Assembly (NCBI GenBank): GCA_009760885.1
Contig: CM019691.1
Location: forward strand, 31,930,814-31,994,813
Direction of reading: 5' to 3'
DNA: 64,000 bases
DNA from: Achatina immaculata
Taxonomy: Eukaryota; Mollusca; Gastropoda; Stylommatophora; Achatinidae
The position numbers and the translations under genes are program-made. Below are positions 23,371-33,850 of this stretch, one piece after another. The notes beneath the pieces were generated by a model, which saw nothing but the letters and a program-made list of their open reading frames with translations, had not been told where the DNA came from and made no database searches. Positions within the stretch are counted from its first letter, which is position 1, and each line of letters starts with the position of its first letter.

Positions 23371-23492
23371 AATCGTGTGCTGTTAATGAGAGGTGCCGAG
23401 GGAAAGATGACAACATCCTCCATGACAAGAACAGTCGTTCTGACATCCTGCAGTTGTTACAGAAGCTGCTCAGCGTCAGAGATTACGATTAG
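23371..23492 (+). CDS. Conopressin/neurophysin precursor, exon 3 with stop
   Basis: The last coding exon of the precursor follows an acceptor at GTTTCATCAG. It starts with two bases that complete the split codon from exon 2 (phase 1 to phase 1, giving Glu). It then reads SCAVNERC, supplying the 13th and 14th cysteines at the spacing of vertebrate neurophysin Cys79 and Cys85. A tail of about 31 residues follows and ends at TAG (23490-23492). The tail is leucine-rich (ILQLLQKLL) and acidic at its end. No dibasic cleavage site lies between the last Cys and the tail, so the tail probably stays attached. A leucine-rich C-terminal extension is also known in molluscan and some vertebrate precursors. 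No polyadenylation signal is obvious close by. Confidence 0.93.
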
Positions 23493-24108
23493 TCACTTAG
23501 TAACGGTCACGGCGACATTTGGTCGTTAAGAATTTGGATGTTTGTGAAATACAAGTATTTTTGAGAGATGTGACTGAAAAACTCTCCATGGTTATTATTT
23601 ACTATTTGTTTTGTATTTTATTTGATGTTTTCGTTACTTTACTCATCTCTGTGGCTTCAGCCAAAAAAAGAGAGCGTGTTTGTCTGAATGTGAAAGCTGG
23701 ACGAAACAAGTGAATAAGTGCTGGATATTTTGTTATTGGTGTTGTTGTAAAACCCTGCTGCTTGTTTTGTCGTTGTCGTTTTATATATATATATGCCGGT
23801 CAAGACAGTAAATTCACACCTTTCAGTTTGAAAAAACTATATTCAATTTTAGGACCTCAAGTCAATGGGAAACCACCACTTCATGAAACAAGTTGTATAA
23901 AAAAAATTATATTCTATTGTGTCCCTTGATTTGACACAACATTGTAATCTGCTGCAACATATACATGTCATTAAGGGCTACAACAGATAGCCCGTTAGTT
24001 GAAATCCTTATATTAGATATTAGTTAAAAGTGTGCCTGCTACTAGCCAAAAAAGAAAAGTTACATAATTATTCCAAGACCTTCGACCTTCTCAGCAAGTG
24101 GACTAGAG
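23493..24108. other. Conopressin 3' flank; no second gene seen
   Basis: Presumed 3' UTR and intergenic DNA. It contains a short (TA)n near 23782 and AT-rich sequence. No canonical AATAAA was identified close to the stop. Confidence 0.5.
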
Positions 24109-24439
24109 CAGTGTTTTTAAACGCGCGGGTGGGGGGGGGGGGGAAGGGGAAGGTGTATGAGCGAGAGCACAGGATAACTGAAGAGGGCCCGGTGTGAAAA
24201 CGTTGTTAAAGGGGCCCGGTGTGAAAACGTAGTTAAAGGGCCCCGGAAGCTATTGTTGAGGAGTCACAGAGAGTCAAAATCTATTATACTGTAAATACTG
24301 TCCTAGTGACGTCAGAGAACAAACCCGTTACCCTCCCTGTCCGTATCCAAAACCGGGAATCTTGCATCGTCGCCCCTCTACTCCCTGGAGCCAAATTTTC
24401 TGCCGCCAAAGCGTCTGCTGGACTTTTATCCTGGTAGTC

Positions 24440-24689
24440 ATCTTTTGTTTTTCTTCTCTCTCTTCGTGCTTTTAGCAGTGTTTCTACTTTCTTCTCTCTC
24501 TCTTCGTGCTTTTAGCAGTGTTTCTACTTTCTTCTCTCTCTCTTCGTGCTTTTAGCAGTGTTTCTACTTTCTTCTCTCTCTCTTCGTGCTTTTAGCAGTG
24601 TTTCTACTTTCTTCTCTCTCTCTTCGTGCTTTTAGCAGTGTTTCTACTTTCTTCTCTCTCTCTTCCTGCTTTTAGCAGTGTTTCTACTT

Positions 24690-24741
<52 letters not shown>

Positions 24742-24830
24742 GCTTTTAGCAGTGTTTCTGCTTTCTTCTCTCTCTCTTCGTGCTTTTAGCAGTGTTTCTA
24801 CTTTCATGGACATCACTTCTTCGTCTTCGA
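24440..24830. repeat. 40-bp minisatellite, about 9 copies
   Basis: The unit CTTCGTGCTTTTAGCAGTG followed by TTTCTACTTTCTTCTCTCTCT has a 40-base period. It includes a (CT)n expansion at about 24695-24737. Two more units occur 1.1 kb away at 25950-26009, directly against the 50-bp array. Confidence 0.94.
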
Positions 24831-25319
24831 CCGCGAATAACTTGAAATATTTAGGTCGGTTTTACCGCTGAGCTCCACAGACCGACCCGTGAAGTCTCTT
24901 CCACTTGGTCTGGTCGGGCTGTCGTCGTTATCAACACTAAAACATTGGTAAGTTGAGCGAGATGTATATAGTTATTGAAAGTAACCTGGTTAAGAAAAAT
25001 ACAGTAAATCGTATCCTTCAAGAATGCCCAAACCATGCGGGCCTGGGGGTGAGACATGGCCAGAGGACACAAGCTTAGGACAAACGTTTTGGGGCTCCTA
25101 TCAGGATCTGGAGAGAACTACGAGCTTTGCCATGTCGACAGGGATCAGGTTCTGATGTGACCAACAATCATGAATGCAGAAGAAGAAGAAGAAGAAGAAG
25201 AAGAAGACTTACCATGAAGTCAGCCGATATCGAATATAATCTTTTCAGGTGTCCTTAATCTCCTAGTTTCCTATTTTTAAAAAAAAACGAAGCGAATATT
25301 TTGTGGGTTCAAGTGTATT

Positions 25320-25630
25320 TTACATTCAAAAGATTATATTTAACATTATTTTACAGTAGCAAATGTATGTAATATTATTTTATATTAGCAGATATATTTA
25401 ATATTATTTTACAGTAGCAAATATATGTAATATTATTTTATATTAGCAGATATATTTGATATTATTTTACAGTAGCAAATGTATGTAATATTATTTTATA
25501 TTAGCAGATATATTTGATATTATTTTACAGTAGCAAATATATGTAATATTATTTTATATTAGCAGATATATTTGATATTATTTTACAGTAGAACGTTATA
25601 TTAGCAGATATATTTGATATTATTTGATAG
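25320..25630. repeat. 58-bp AT-rich tandem repeat
   Basis: The unit contains TTTTACAGTAGCAAATATATG and TTTATATTAGCAGATATAT and repeats about 5 times with a 58-base period (for example 25411 and 25469). Confidence 0.92.
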
Positions 25631-25864
25631 TAGTAGATTGTTCTATCCGCTGCTGGGCTGGATATCGGTCGTGCAGCACGCGCTCCGTCGAGCCGGCCAG
25701 TCTCGTATGGACTTACATCAAAACGTGGCCACTGGTCGCCACACAGACTATTCCCGCTGCTACTCATCCTCAAAATGATGACAATCAGATCACGAGAATG
25801 ACTGAATTTGGGGAGAAGAGAGGAAGTGAACGTTTTTTCCCGAAAGAAGTGGTTTAGCGCCTGT

Positions 25865-25950
25865 TATCCACAACCAGCGCGTGACTGGCTCCATAGAAGG
25901 CGCACGCTTCACTTGGTGTTGGAACGGAACACCTGATTGTGGGGATGCCA
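25865..25950 (+). repeat. Dispersed repeat R2, copy 1
   Basis: Carries GTGACTGGCTCC, AGGCGCAC, GTGTTGGAACGGAA and GGGGATGCCAG in this order. The same blocks occur in inverted orientation at 39948-40052. Probably the ends of an interspersed element. Confidence 0.7.
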
Positions 25951-26485
25951 GTGTTTCTACTTTCTTCTCTCTCTTCGTGCTTTTAGCAGTGTTTCTACTT
26001 TCTTCTCTATCTTAGCTACGGGTTTGTTCCGTCATCACAAGACAGTATTCCATTTCTTATCTTAGCTACGGGTTTGTTCCGTCGTCACAAGACAGTATTC
26101 TGTTTCTTATCTTAGTTTCGGGTTTGTTCCGTCATCACAAGACAGTATTCTGTTTCTTATCTTAGTTTCGGGTTTGTTCCGTCACCACAAGACAGTACTC
26201 TGTTTCTTATCTTAGCTACGAGTTTGTTCCGTCACCACAAGACAGTACTTTGTTTCTTATCTTAGCTACGGGCTTGTTCCGTCACCACAAGACAGTACTC
26301 TGTTTCTTATCTTAGCTACGGGTTTGTTCCGTCACCACAAGACAGTTCTCTGTTTCTTATCTTAGCTACGGGTTTGTTCCGTCACCACAAGACAGTACTC
26401 TGTTTCTTATCTTAACTACGGGTTTGTTCCGCCACCACAAGACAGTACTGTTTTTTATCTTAGCTACGGGGTTGTTCCGTCATCA
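25945..26485. repeat. 50-bp minisatellite, about 9-10 copies
   Basis: The unit TATCTTAGCTACGGGTTTG followed by TTCCGTCACCACAAGACAGTACTCTGTTTCT has a 50-base period. It starts directly after two leftover units of the 40-bp repeat of 24.4-24.8 kb. Confidence 0.94.
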
Positions 26486-26514
26486 CAAGACCATACAATG
26501 CCACTGAGTTTAAT

Positions 26515-27192
26515 ATGTATGACTACTCTTTCTAATGACAGTATGCGTCATTGTAAGCTGAAGAATCATCTGGAAAAGTCACACGAGGACAATAGAGACA
26601 AACCAATGGAACATTTCAAAGTGTTGCGAGGTAATTTTTAAACTAGATTTACACTGAGGCAAATGTTTGTTGAGCAATCAGCTTGACAAAGACTTAATTG
26701 CATCTTATGAGGTATCCAAATTGTTAGCAAAAGAAATCAAACCACGTAGTACAGTTGAATCTTTAGCGCTGTCAGTTATCATGAACCACAATGCTCCTGA
26801 AATTATTGAATCTTTTCTTTTAAGCAACTCATCAGCGTCGAACCGTATCGATGAAGCGGCAGATAATGTTGAAAAGCCAACATGTTTCTCAGTTTAAAGT
26901 TAAGAACTTTGCTCTGCAAGTTGATGAATCATGGTTACCAGATAACACAACAATATTGTTGGCCTGTGTTAAATATTTGGATGAAGATACATTTAGAGAG
27001 GAAATGTTTTTTCGTTACAAACCTTAACACAGACACTAAGAGGTGAAACAGCGCTTGAGAATTAACGAGTTATTTCCCCTTTAGAAAACATGACTTGTGT
27101 TACTGATGATACTGTTTCCATGACAAGTAGATACAGCGAAAAATACCAAGGTCAAAAGGGGGCCACACATGAAAAAATGTTGAGAAACACTG
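26515..27192 (+). pseudogene. ZBED5-like hAT transposase pseudogene, copy A
   Basis: Broken + frames match the order of a ZBED5/SCAND3-type hAT-derived protein: the end of a BED zinc finger (MRHCKLKNHLEKSHEDNRDK, with the H-x5-H spacing), then YEVSKLLAKEIKPRSTVESL, then FALQVDES, the conserved start of the catalytic region, and ACVKYLDEDTFREEMFF. Stops and frameshifts separate these blocks, so it cannot make a transposase. The whole segment is repeated as copy B at 28117-28786. Confidence 0.82.
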
Positions 27193-27685
27193 CACTACAA
27201 CATTGGTTCTGATCACCGTTTGTCATTTTATTCACACACGTCCTGCAATGAAAAATGTAATTCTTAAAGTGGTTTATAATACAAAAACAAATCGTTTCGT
27301 TCTTTTCCCTCCAACAAATTACAGACAGACAGACAGACAGATAACTGATTGGAACAGCAAATTAAAAGAGACAAAACCTCCCTTACCTTGTTTCTGCTCT
27401 TCACTTTGTCTTTCTATGTTCTCAGTCTTCTTCCTATTCTTCTTCTTCTTACATTTCTTCTTGCTCTTATTCCTCTGGGACGAAGATGCAGTTGAGATTT
27501 AGCAGTCAGCGGCCCATTGTTATAACGCCAGCACCGGGATGACGAACCACAGCCGACCAAGATCCTATCCCACCTCCCCAATGACACCCCCTGAAACAGG
27601 CCTAACGGTGAAGGGATCGACGCAGTTCCCAATGGCTTTGGAGTTTGCTAGAAAAGCAGTGCAAACCATCTGCGTTTTACTACTT

Positions 27686-27750
<65 letters not shown>

Positions 27751-27867
27751 ATTACTACTACTACTACTATTACTGCTATGTTTTACTACTTCCACTTACT
27801 GCTACTACTACTAAATGTATTACTACTTCTACTTACTACTACTACTACATGTATTACTACTTCTACT

Positions 27868-27909
<42 letters not shown>

Positions 27910-28035
27910 CGCTGCAGCTGCTGCTACTACTATTACTGCTATGTTTTACTACTTCCACTTACTGCTACTACTACTAAATGTATTACTACTTCTACTTACT
28001 ACTACTACATGTATTACTATTTCTACTTACTACTA

Positions 28036-28067
<32 letters not shown>

Positions 28068-28115
28068 ATATGTATCACTACTTCCACTTACTACCATTAC
28101 TACCACTACTACTAA
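26515..28115. repeat. 1.6 kb tandem duplication, unit A
   Basis: This unit repeats directly at 28116-29708. Both carry the hAT pseudogene, the same 99-codon frame (27203 and 28797), the GACAGACAGACAGACAG microsatellite, the CAGCGGCCCATTGTTA segment and a (CTA)n tract with the same interspersed TGTTTTACTACTTCCACTT blocks. Differences are few and mostly in microsatellite length. Confidence 0.93.
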
Positions 28116-28117
28116 AT
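27680..28117. repeat. (CTA)n/(CTG)n compound microsatellite
   Basis: Long CTA tracts broken by CTG runs and by short ATGTATTACTACTTCTACTT blocks. All frames give artificial poly-Leu, poly-Tyr or poly-Thr. Confidence 0.95.
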
Positions 28118-29280
28118 GTATGACTACTCTTTCTAATGACAGTATGCGTCATTGTAAGCTGAAGAATCATCTAGAAAAGTCACACGAGGACAATAGAGAC
28201 AAATCAATGTAATATTTCAAAGTGTTGCGAGGTAATTTTTAAACTAGATTTACACTGAGGCAAATGTTTGTTGAGCAATCAGCTTGACAAAGACTTAATT
28301 GCATCTTGCGAGGTATCCAAATTGTTAGCAAAAGAAATCAAACCACGTAGCACAGTTAAATCTTTAGCGCTGTCAGTTACCACAATGCTCCTGAAATTAT
28401 TGAATCTTTTCTTTTAAGCAACTCATCAGCGTCGAACCGTATCGATGAAGCGGCAGATGATGTTGAAAAGCCAACATGTTTCTCAGTTTAAAGTTAAGAA
28501 CTTTGCTCTGCAAGTTGATGAATCATGGTTACCAGATAACACAACAATATTGATGGCCTGTGTTAAATATTTGGATGAAGATACATTTAGAGAGGAAATG
28601 TTTTTTCGTTACAAACCTTAACACAGACACTAAGAGGTGAAACAGCGCTTGAGAATTAACGAGTTATTTCCCCTTTAGAAAATATGACTTGTGTTACTGA
28701 TGATAATGTTTCCATGACAAGTAGATACAGCGAAAAATACCAAGGTCAAAAGGGGGCCACACATGAAAAAATGTTGAGAAACACTGCACTACAACATTGG
28801 TTCTTATCACCGTTTGTCATTTTATTCACACACGTCCTGCAATGAAAAATGTAATTCTTAAAGTGGTTTATAATACAAAAACAAATCGTTTCGTTCTTTT
28901 CCCTCCAACAAATTACAGACAGACAGACAGACAGATAACTGATTGGAACAGCAAATTAAAAGAGACAAAACCTCCCTTACCTTGTTTCTGCTCTTCACTT
29001 TGTCTTTCTATGTTCTCAGTCTTCTTCCTATTCTTCTTCTTCTTACATTTCTTCTTGCTCTTATTCCTCTGGGACGAAGATGCAGTTGAGATTTAGCAGT
29101 CAGCGGCCCATTGTTAACATGCCAGCGCCGGGATGACGAACCACAGCCGACCAAGATCCTATCCCACCTCCCCAATGACACCCCCTGAAACAGGCCTAGC
29201 CTAGCTAACGGTGAAGGGATCGACGCAGTTCCCAATGGCTTTGGAGTTTGCTAGAAAAGCAGTGCACACCATCTGCGTTT

Positions 29281-29350
<70 letters not shown>

Positions 29351-29708
29351 ATTACTACTACTACTACTATTACTGCTATGTTTTACTACTTCCACTTACT
29401 GCTACTACTACTAAATGTATTACTACTTCTACTTACTACTACTACTACTACTACTACATGTATTACTACTTCTACTTACTACTACTACTACTACTACTAT
29501 ACTACTACTACTACTACTACCGCTGCAGCTGCTGCTACTACTATTACTGCTATGTTTTACTACTTCCACTTACTGCTACTACTACTAAATGTATTACTAC
29601 TTCTACTTACTACTACTACATGTATTACTATTTCTACTTACTACTACTACTGCTGCTGCTATATGTATCACTACTTCCACTTACTACCATTACTACCACT
29701 ACTACTAA
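28116..29708. repeat. 1.6 kb tandem duplication, unit B
   Basis: Second copy of 26515-28115, starting at ATGTATGACTACTCTTTC. A 7-base loss relative to unit A lies in the pseudogene near 28379, and the CTA tracts differ in length. High similarity by eye points to a recent event or recent gene conversion. Confidence 0.93.
28117..28786 (+). pseudogene. ZBED5-like hAT transposase pseudogene, copy B
   Basis: Same BED-finger and hAT blocks as copy A, with an added stop soon after the finger and a 7-base deletion. It was made by the 1.6 kb tandem duplication rather than by a new insertion. Confidence 0.82.
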
Positions 29709-29727
29709 ATGTATTACTACCTCAATT

Positions 29728-29783
<56 letters not shown>

Positions 29784-30281
29784 TATGTATTACTGCTTCT
29801 ACTTACTACTATTACTACTACAATATATGTACTACTAATACTACTACTACTACAGCTACTACTACTACTATTGTTATTATTACTATTTCTTCTTCTTTCT
29901 TCAGTATAGATGCTTTCAATGAAAGTAGAAATTTTAACTCAGGGACTGAAAAACTAGCAGCTATAACCAACTCTCAATCCGACACGATGCTGTGCTTCAA
30001 CATCTTCATCGCATCAGCTCCACAACAGCACCACCTCACAGTCCCAAGAAGAAGAAGAAGAACTCTTGTTACTCGTCTTTATTTAATTCTATTCATCTAT
30101 TCATTCTTCTGCTGTCCTTCTTCTTGTACTTCCTTTCTTTTCTTTCCCGTCGTCTTTCTTCATTTTCTTTGTCTTCTATTTCTCCAGCATTGCAACTTAT
30201 CGTTTCGTTTTTTTTTCTTCTGTTGTTTTCTTATTATTCTGCTCCTTTTTCTTCTTCAGCTTTCTTTCACTACTATTACTA

Positions 30282-30332
<51 letters not shown>

Positions 30333-30393
30333 TCATTACTACTACTACTACCACCGCCACTGCTACTACTACTACTAGTACTACTAGTACTAT

Positions 30394-30442
<49 letters not shown>

Positions 30443-30700
30443 GCTACCACTACTACTACTATTACTACTACCACTACTACTACTATTACTACTACTACTA
30501 CTACGTGTACTAGTACTGCTACTGCTACTGCTACTACTATGTGTACTATTACTATTACTACTACCTATTCCTATTTCTACTACTACATGTATTACTACTA
30601 CTATCAGTACTACTACATGTATTACTACTACTATTTCTACTACTACATCTACTACTACTACTACTACTTCTACTTCATGTATTACTACTATTACTTCTAT
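29280..30700. repeat. (CTA)n microsatellite tracts
   Basis: CTA tracts at about 29280-29880 and 30268-30700 flank a pyrimidine-rich stretch (29890-30267) without recognisable coding sequence. The long frames across it are triplet-repeat artefacts. Confidence 0.93.
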
Positions 30701-30701
30701 T

Positions 30702-32395
30702 CTTATATCTTATATCCTTCCCGTGCCGTTAAACGTCACCTATGGCTCGTAAGGTAGTTTGCCAATTTTTCCTGTCTTCGGCGAGCCTTTCCACCTCATC
30801 AAGGGATTTTATGTCTGTTAATTTGGCCTCTCTTAACAATGTCCTCTTCAGTTTCACGCAGTCTGCCTCTTTTTCTTTGGCCTGTTGTGTTCCACTTGAT
30901 AGCTTGCTTTGGGATTCTCTGACTGTTTCTTCTCATCACGTGACCAACATATGTCCATCTCCTTTTCCTGATCACCCATGAGACTGGTTGTTGTTCAGTC
31001 ATCTGTCTTATCTCTGCATTGTTCTTGAATTCATTCCACTTGATGTCGAGTATTTTCCTTAGGCATTTGTTTTCAAAAGAGTCTAATTTCTTGTCTATTT
31101 CTTTGGTTGTTTTCCAGCTTTCATATGCATAAATGAGGGTGGATATTACATTTGAATTGAATAGTCTTAACTTAGTTTTTGTGCTTATAACTTTTGAATT
31201 CCGTATGTTCTCAAGATTCTTGAAGATCGATTCTGCTTTTTGCAATTACAATTCTAAATTCCTTTCTGGTGTCACCATCCTAGTCTATGTAGCTGCCAAA
31301 GTAAGCATACTGATTGACTTCTTCAACATTTGTCCCTTCTACGTGCATTTTTCCATTTTGATTAATGGAAAGTTTCATTATTTTTGTTTTGTCCTTGTTA
31401 ATTTCAAGTCCTATTTTGCTAGCCAGTGAAGACAGGCTATCTGTTTTTTCTTGCATGGAATTCACATTGTTACTGATAAGAGTTATGTCATCAGCAAAAT
31501 CAAGATCTTCTAGTTGGGTACAATGTACATAGTCAATGCTTGTGTTACCTGTCCAGGATTTTTTCATTATGAAGTCTATTGTAATTCCAAAAGCAAAGGA
31601 GACAGTATACATCCTTGTTTCCCGCCTATTTCAGTCTGGACATATTTCAATTAATCTTTCTTCGTTCTGATTAATCGTGTCAGTTCCTTCTTTTCCCATT
31701 ACTTTTTCAACGTCGGTGTTATCTTTCCCTACCTTAGTGTTAAAGTTCCCCATAGCAATTAGGATGTCGTGTTTAGGGACTTTGTTGATGATTTGTTGTA
31801 ATTGGTCTTCCATCTCCTCATCTGCATCTTTCGTGGGTGCATAACAATGTATTGTTGTCATCCTTCCGTGTCGTAGGTTGTATCGTGCTCTTATTATAAG
31901 ACTGTTCACTGGTTCCCATCCGACAAGGCTCTTTGCTGCTACATTTGACATAATAATACCTACCCTATCCTAGTGTTTCCCATCCTCTCTGCCTGATTGT
32001 ATTATTAAGTTACCGTTTTCCGCCGATCTTTTATCTGCTTCTGGCCATCGCATTTCACTGATGCTCAATACGTCTAGGTGGTATCTCTCCATTTCCTTGA
32101 TGACCTGAGTAGTTTTTGTTGGTGCTGCCATCGTTCTCACATTCCAGAATCCAATCTTTGTCACATGTTTGGGGCCGACGAATGAGCTCTTCGGAGTTGG
32201 CATCCCTGATGCTCGGTTAGTTTCTCTGTGAGTTTCCGTAAAGATATTTTTTTCCCCATCTGGAGTCGCTTCTAGATAGGTTCCAGGATAAGGTTGTTAG
32301 CCTTATGCCCAACTTCCGGTACAGGGTATGTGACAGATTAAGCGGAATTCCGCTGATTTCTGCATGCCGGCGAAAGCGTTAAAAAAACGTCCGCC
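30702..32395 (-). mobile_element. Longer LINE copy: endonuclease plus RT tail
   Basis: Minus-strand order: a GC-rich 5' UTR-like stretch near 32395; an AP-type endonuclease start with KIGFWNVRTM and ISEMRW; then TTIHCYAPTKDADEE and AMGNFNTKVGKDN; then a jump to the reverse transcriptase at DFADDITLI (near 31490), QYAYFGSYID, and the C-terminal GRLRETEED-like block. The endonuclease C-terminus and most of the RT fingers and palm are missing, so this is an internally deleted, inactive copy. It sits between CTA tracts. Same family as 8238-9040 and 10809-11455. It resembles RTE- or Ingi-type elements; the clade is uncertain. Confidence 0.9.
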
Positions 32396-32396
32396 A

Positions 32397-32552
32397 TCTC
32401 GCTACTACACCTACTGCTACCATTACCACTGCTACACTAATAGTACTGCTACATGTACTACGACAACTATTACTACTACTTACTTCTACTGCTACTGTTA
32501 CCACTACTACTATTGTTGCTGCTAGCACTACTACTACTACTATTACTACTAT

Positions 32553-32588
<36 letters not shown>

Positions 32589-32595
32589 CACTATG
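32397..32595. repeat. (CTA)n microsatellite
   Basis: CTA/ACT tracts with point changes. The tract is probably the right-hand continuation of the CTA block that the LINE at 30702-32395 entered. Confidence 0.9.
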
Positions 32596-32944
32596 AAGAT
32601 GGTTATGTAAACACTGTATGTTGATAACTATAATGTTAACAATCATGGATGAGGTTATGTAAATGCATAGATAATTTCATTGCTGGGAATGAGACACTGT
32701 GACCGCGGCAACATCCCTGCAATCTTTCTCTGGCTATTGTCTTTAGACCTCGTGGTTCCACGAGCTTTGGCGACCTATGACCTCAGAAATCGCTCTGATT
32801 GGTTCTTCAAGTCCGACTGGGCGTGCAGTAGCCGCAATAAAATTACACAAAGAATTCCCTCCGTGCTGGCTGAGTTATTCCATCATGTTTACTTTCCATG
32901 GTGTGTTCTTGTAGATTTATACCCTTTCACAGTTAATTTTCTAA

Positions 32945-33850
32945 CACAGCGGTTCTCGGACCCTTTTGGTTCACGGCCCCACATTTAAAAGTCAAGCATT
33001 TTTGCGGCCCACTGCTTGTACTTGTACGAACTCCCTGTAACTGCGAGCTGTTGTTCTTTGCAGCCGATGCTGTAGAGATGTTGAGGCACAGCATCGTATC
33101 GGCGTGGGAGCGGGTTACTGCGGCTACTTTTTCAGTCCTGGAGTACAGCTAAAAAGCAAGGGGTGTGCAATGCTTCTTTAGCAGACTCCACCACCACGGG
33201 GACTATGGCGATCCCTGCCCCGTTAGCCAGGCTAGGCCTGTTTCTGGGGGTACCACGGAGATGTGGGACAGGGTCTTGGTCAGCTAAAGGTCGCTAATTC
33301 TGAACCCAGTCGTACGCTTTAATGTCTTCGGGCGCGAAGTATTTATCAAAATATTCAGCAAGAGATATCAGATGCCCTTATATTACATCAAAGACCCCTT
33401 CCAGAATCTCGCCATTAACTTCATTGCTCTCTATAAATTCTCAAAACAAGTGAAACATGTCTTGTGATTTGTTCTCGAGTCGCATGGGTCGAAGTCGTCG
33501 TTTCTTCTTAAAGGCTGCAACTGTGTCGTATGTCTTGAGTATAGTGGCATCTTTACCCTGCAGTGATATGTTCAAACTGTTCAAAAGGCTAATAATGTCA
33601 CCAAGGTATGCCAGCATGGCAAGCCACACAATTTCAGCGATCTTACCTGCCAGGTCGAGATTGTGTTCTATCAAAAACTGCAACAATTCTAAACGAAGCT
33701 CCAACACCCTTGCAAGAACTTTTCCTCTGGACAGCCAATGCACAGCCGAGTGCAATAGGAGATGTTTGTGTTCTGCATCTCACTCAATGCAAAGTTGAGC
33801 AAATAATCGACTGTTCACTGTTCTAGTTTTTCCCCGAGGTAAACTTGAGC
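32945..33850 (-). pseudogene. ZBED5/FAM200-like hAT transposase remnant with one terminus
   Basis: A 104-codon minus frame (33441-33755) reads VHWLSRGKVLARVLELRLEL, then WLAMLAYLGDIISLLNSLN and an SLQGKD block. This is the well-conserved C-terminal half of ZBED5, FAM200 and GTF2IRD2-type hAT-derived proteins. A further block (SLAEYFDKYF) lies at 33300-33400 after a stop. At 32948 the sequence CAGCGGTTCTCGGACCC resembles a hAT terminal repeat, so the 3' end of the element is probably kept. No matching left terminus was seen. About 33050-33300 is occupied by dispersed repeat R1. Confidence 0.82.
33050..33300 (+). repeat. Dispersed repeat R1, copy 2
   Basis: Counterpart of 22540-22810 in the same orientation. 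Both hold ATGCTTCTTTAGCA and a CAGGGTCTTGGTCAG-like end. It lies within the hAT remnant, between its terminal repeat and the coding part. Confidence 0.7.

Larger units (their letters stand above)
24109..27192 (+). mobile_element. Possible hAT element with CAGTGTTT termini
   Basis: The left end reads CAGTGTTTTTAAAC (24109-24122). The right end reads GTTGAGAAACACTG (27179-27192), whose complement is CAGTGTTTCTCAAC. These are hAT-type terminal inverted repeats. A ZBED5-like transposase remnant lies at the right side, while minisatellites fill the left and centre. The 8 flanking bases match at only 5 positions (GACTAGAG against CACTACAA), so the pairing of the two ends is an inference. Confidence 0.5.

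Noticed and set aside
24860..24960. Possible 5' UTR exon ending AACATTG|GTAAGT
   Set aside because: A single good donor without acceptor, coding content or neighbour exon is not enough. It is inside a transposon-rich block.
27539..30757. Long frames rich in Leu, Tyr, Thr or Ser, one of 459 codons
   Set aside because: They are translations of CTA/CTG triplet repeats, open in several frames at once.
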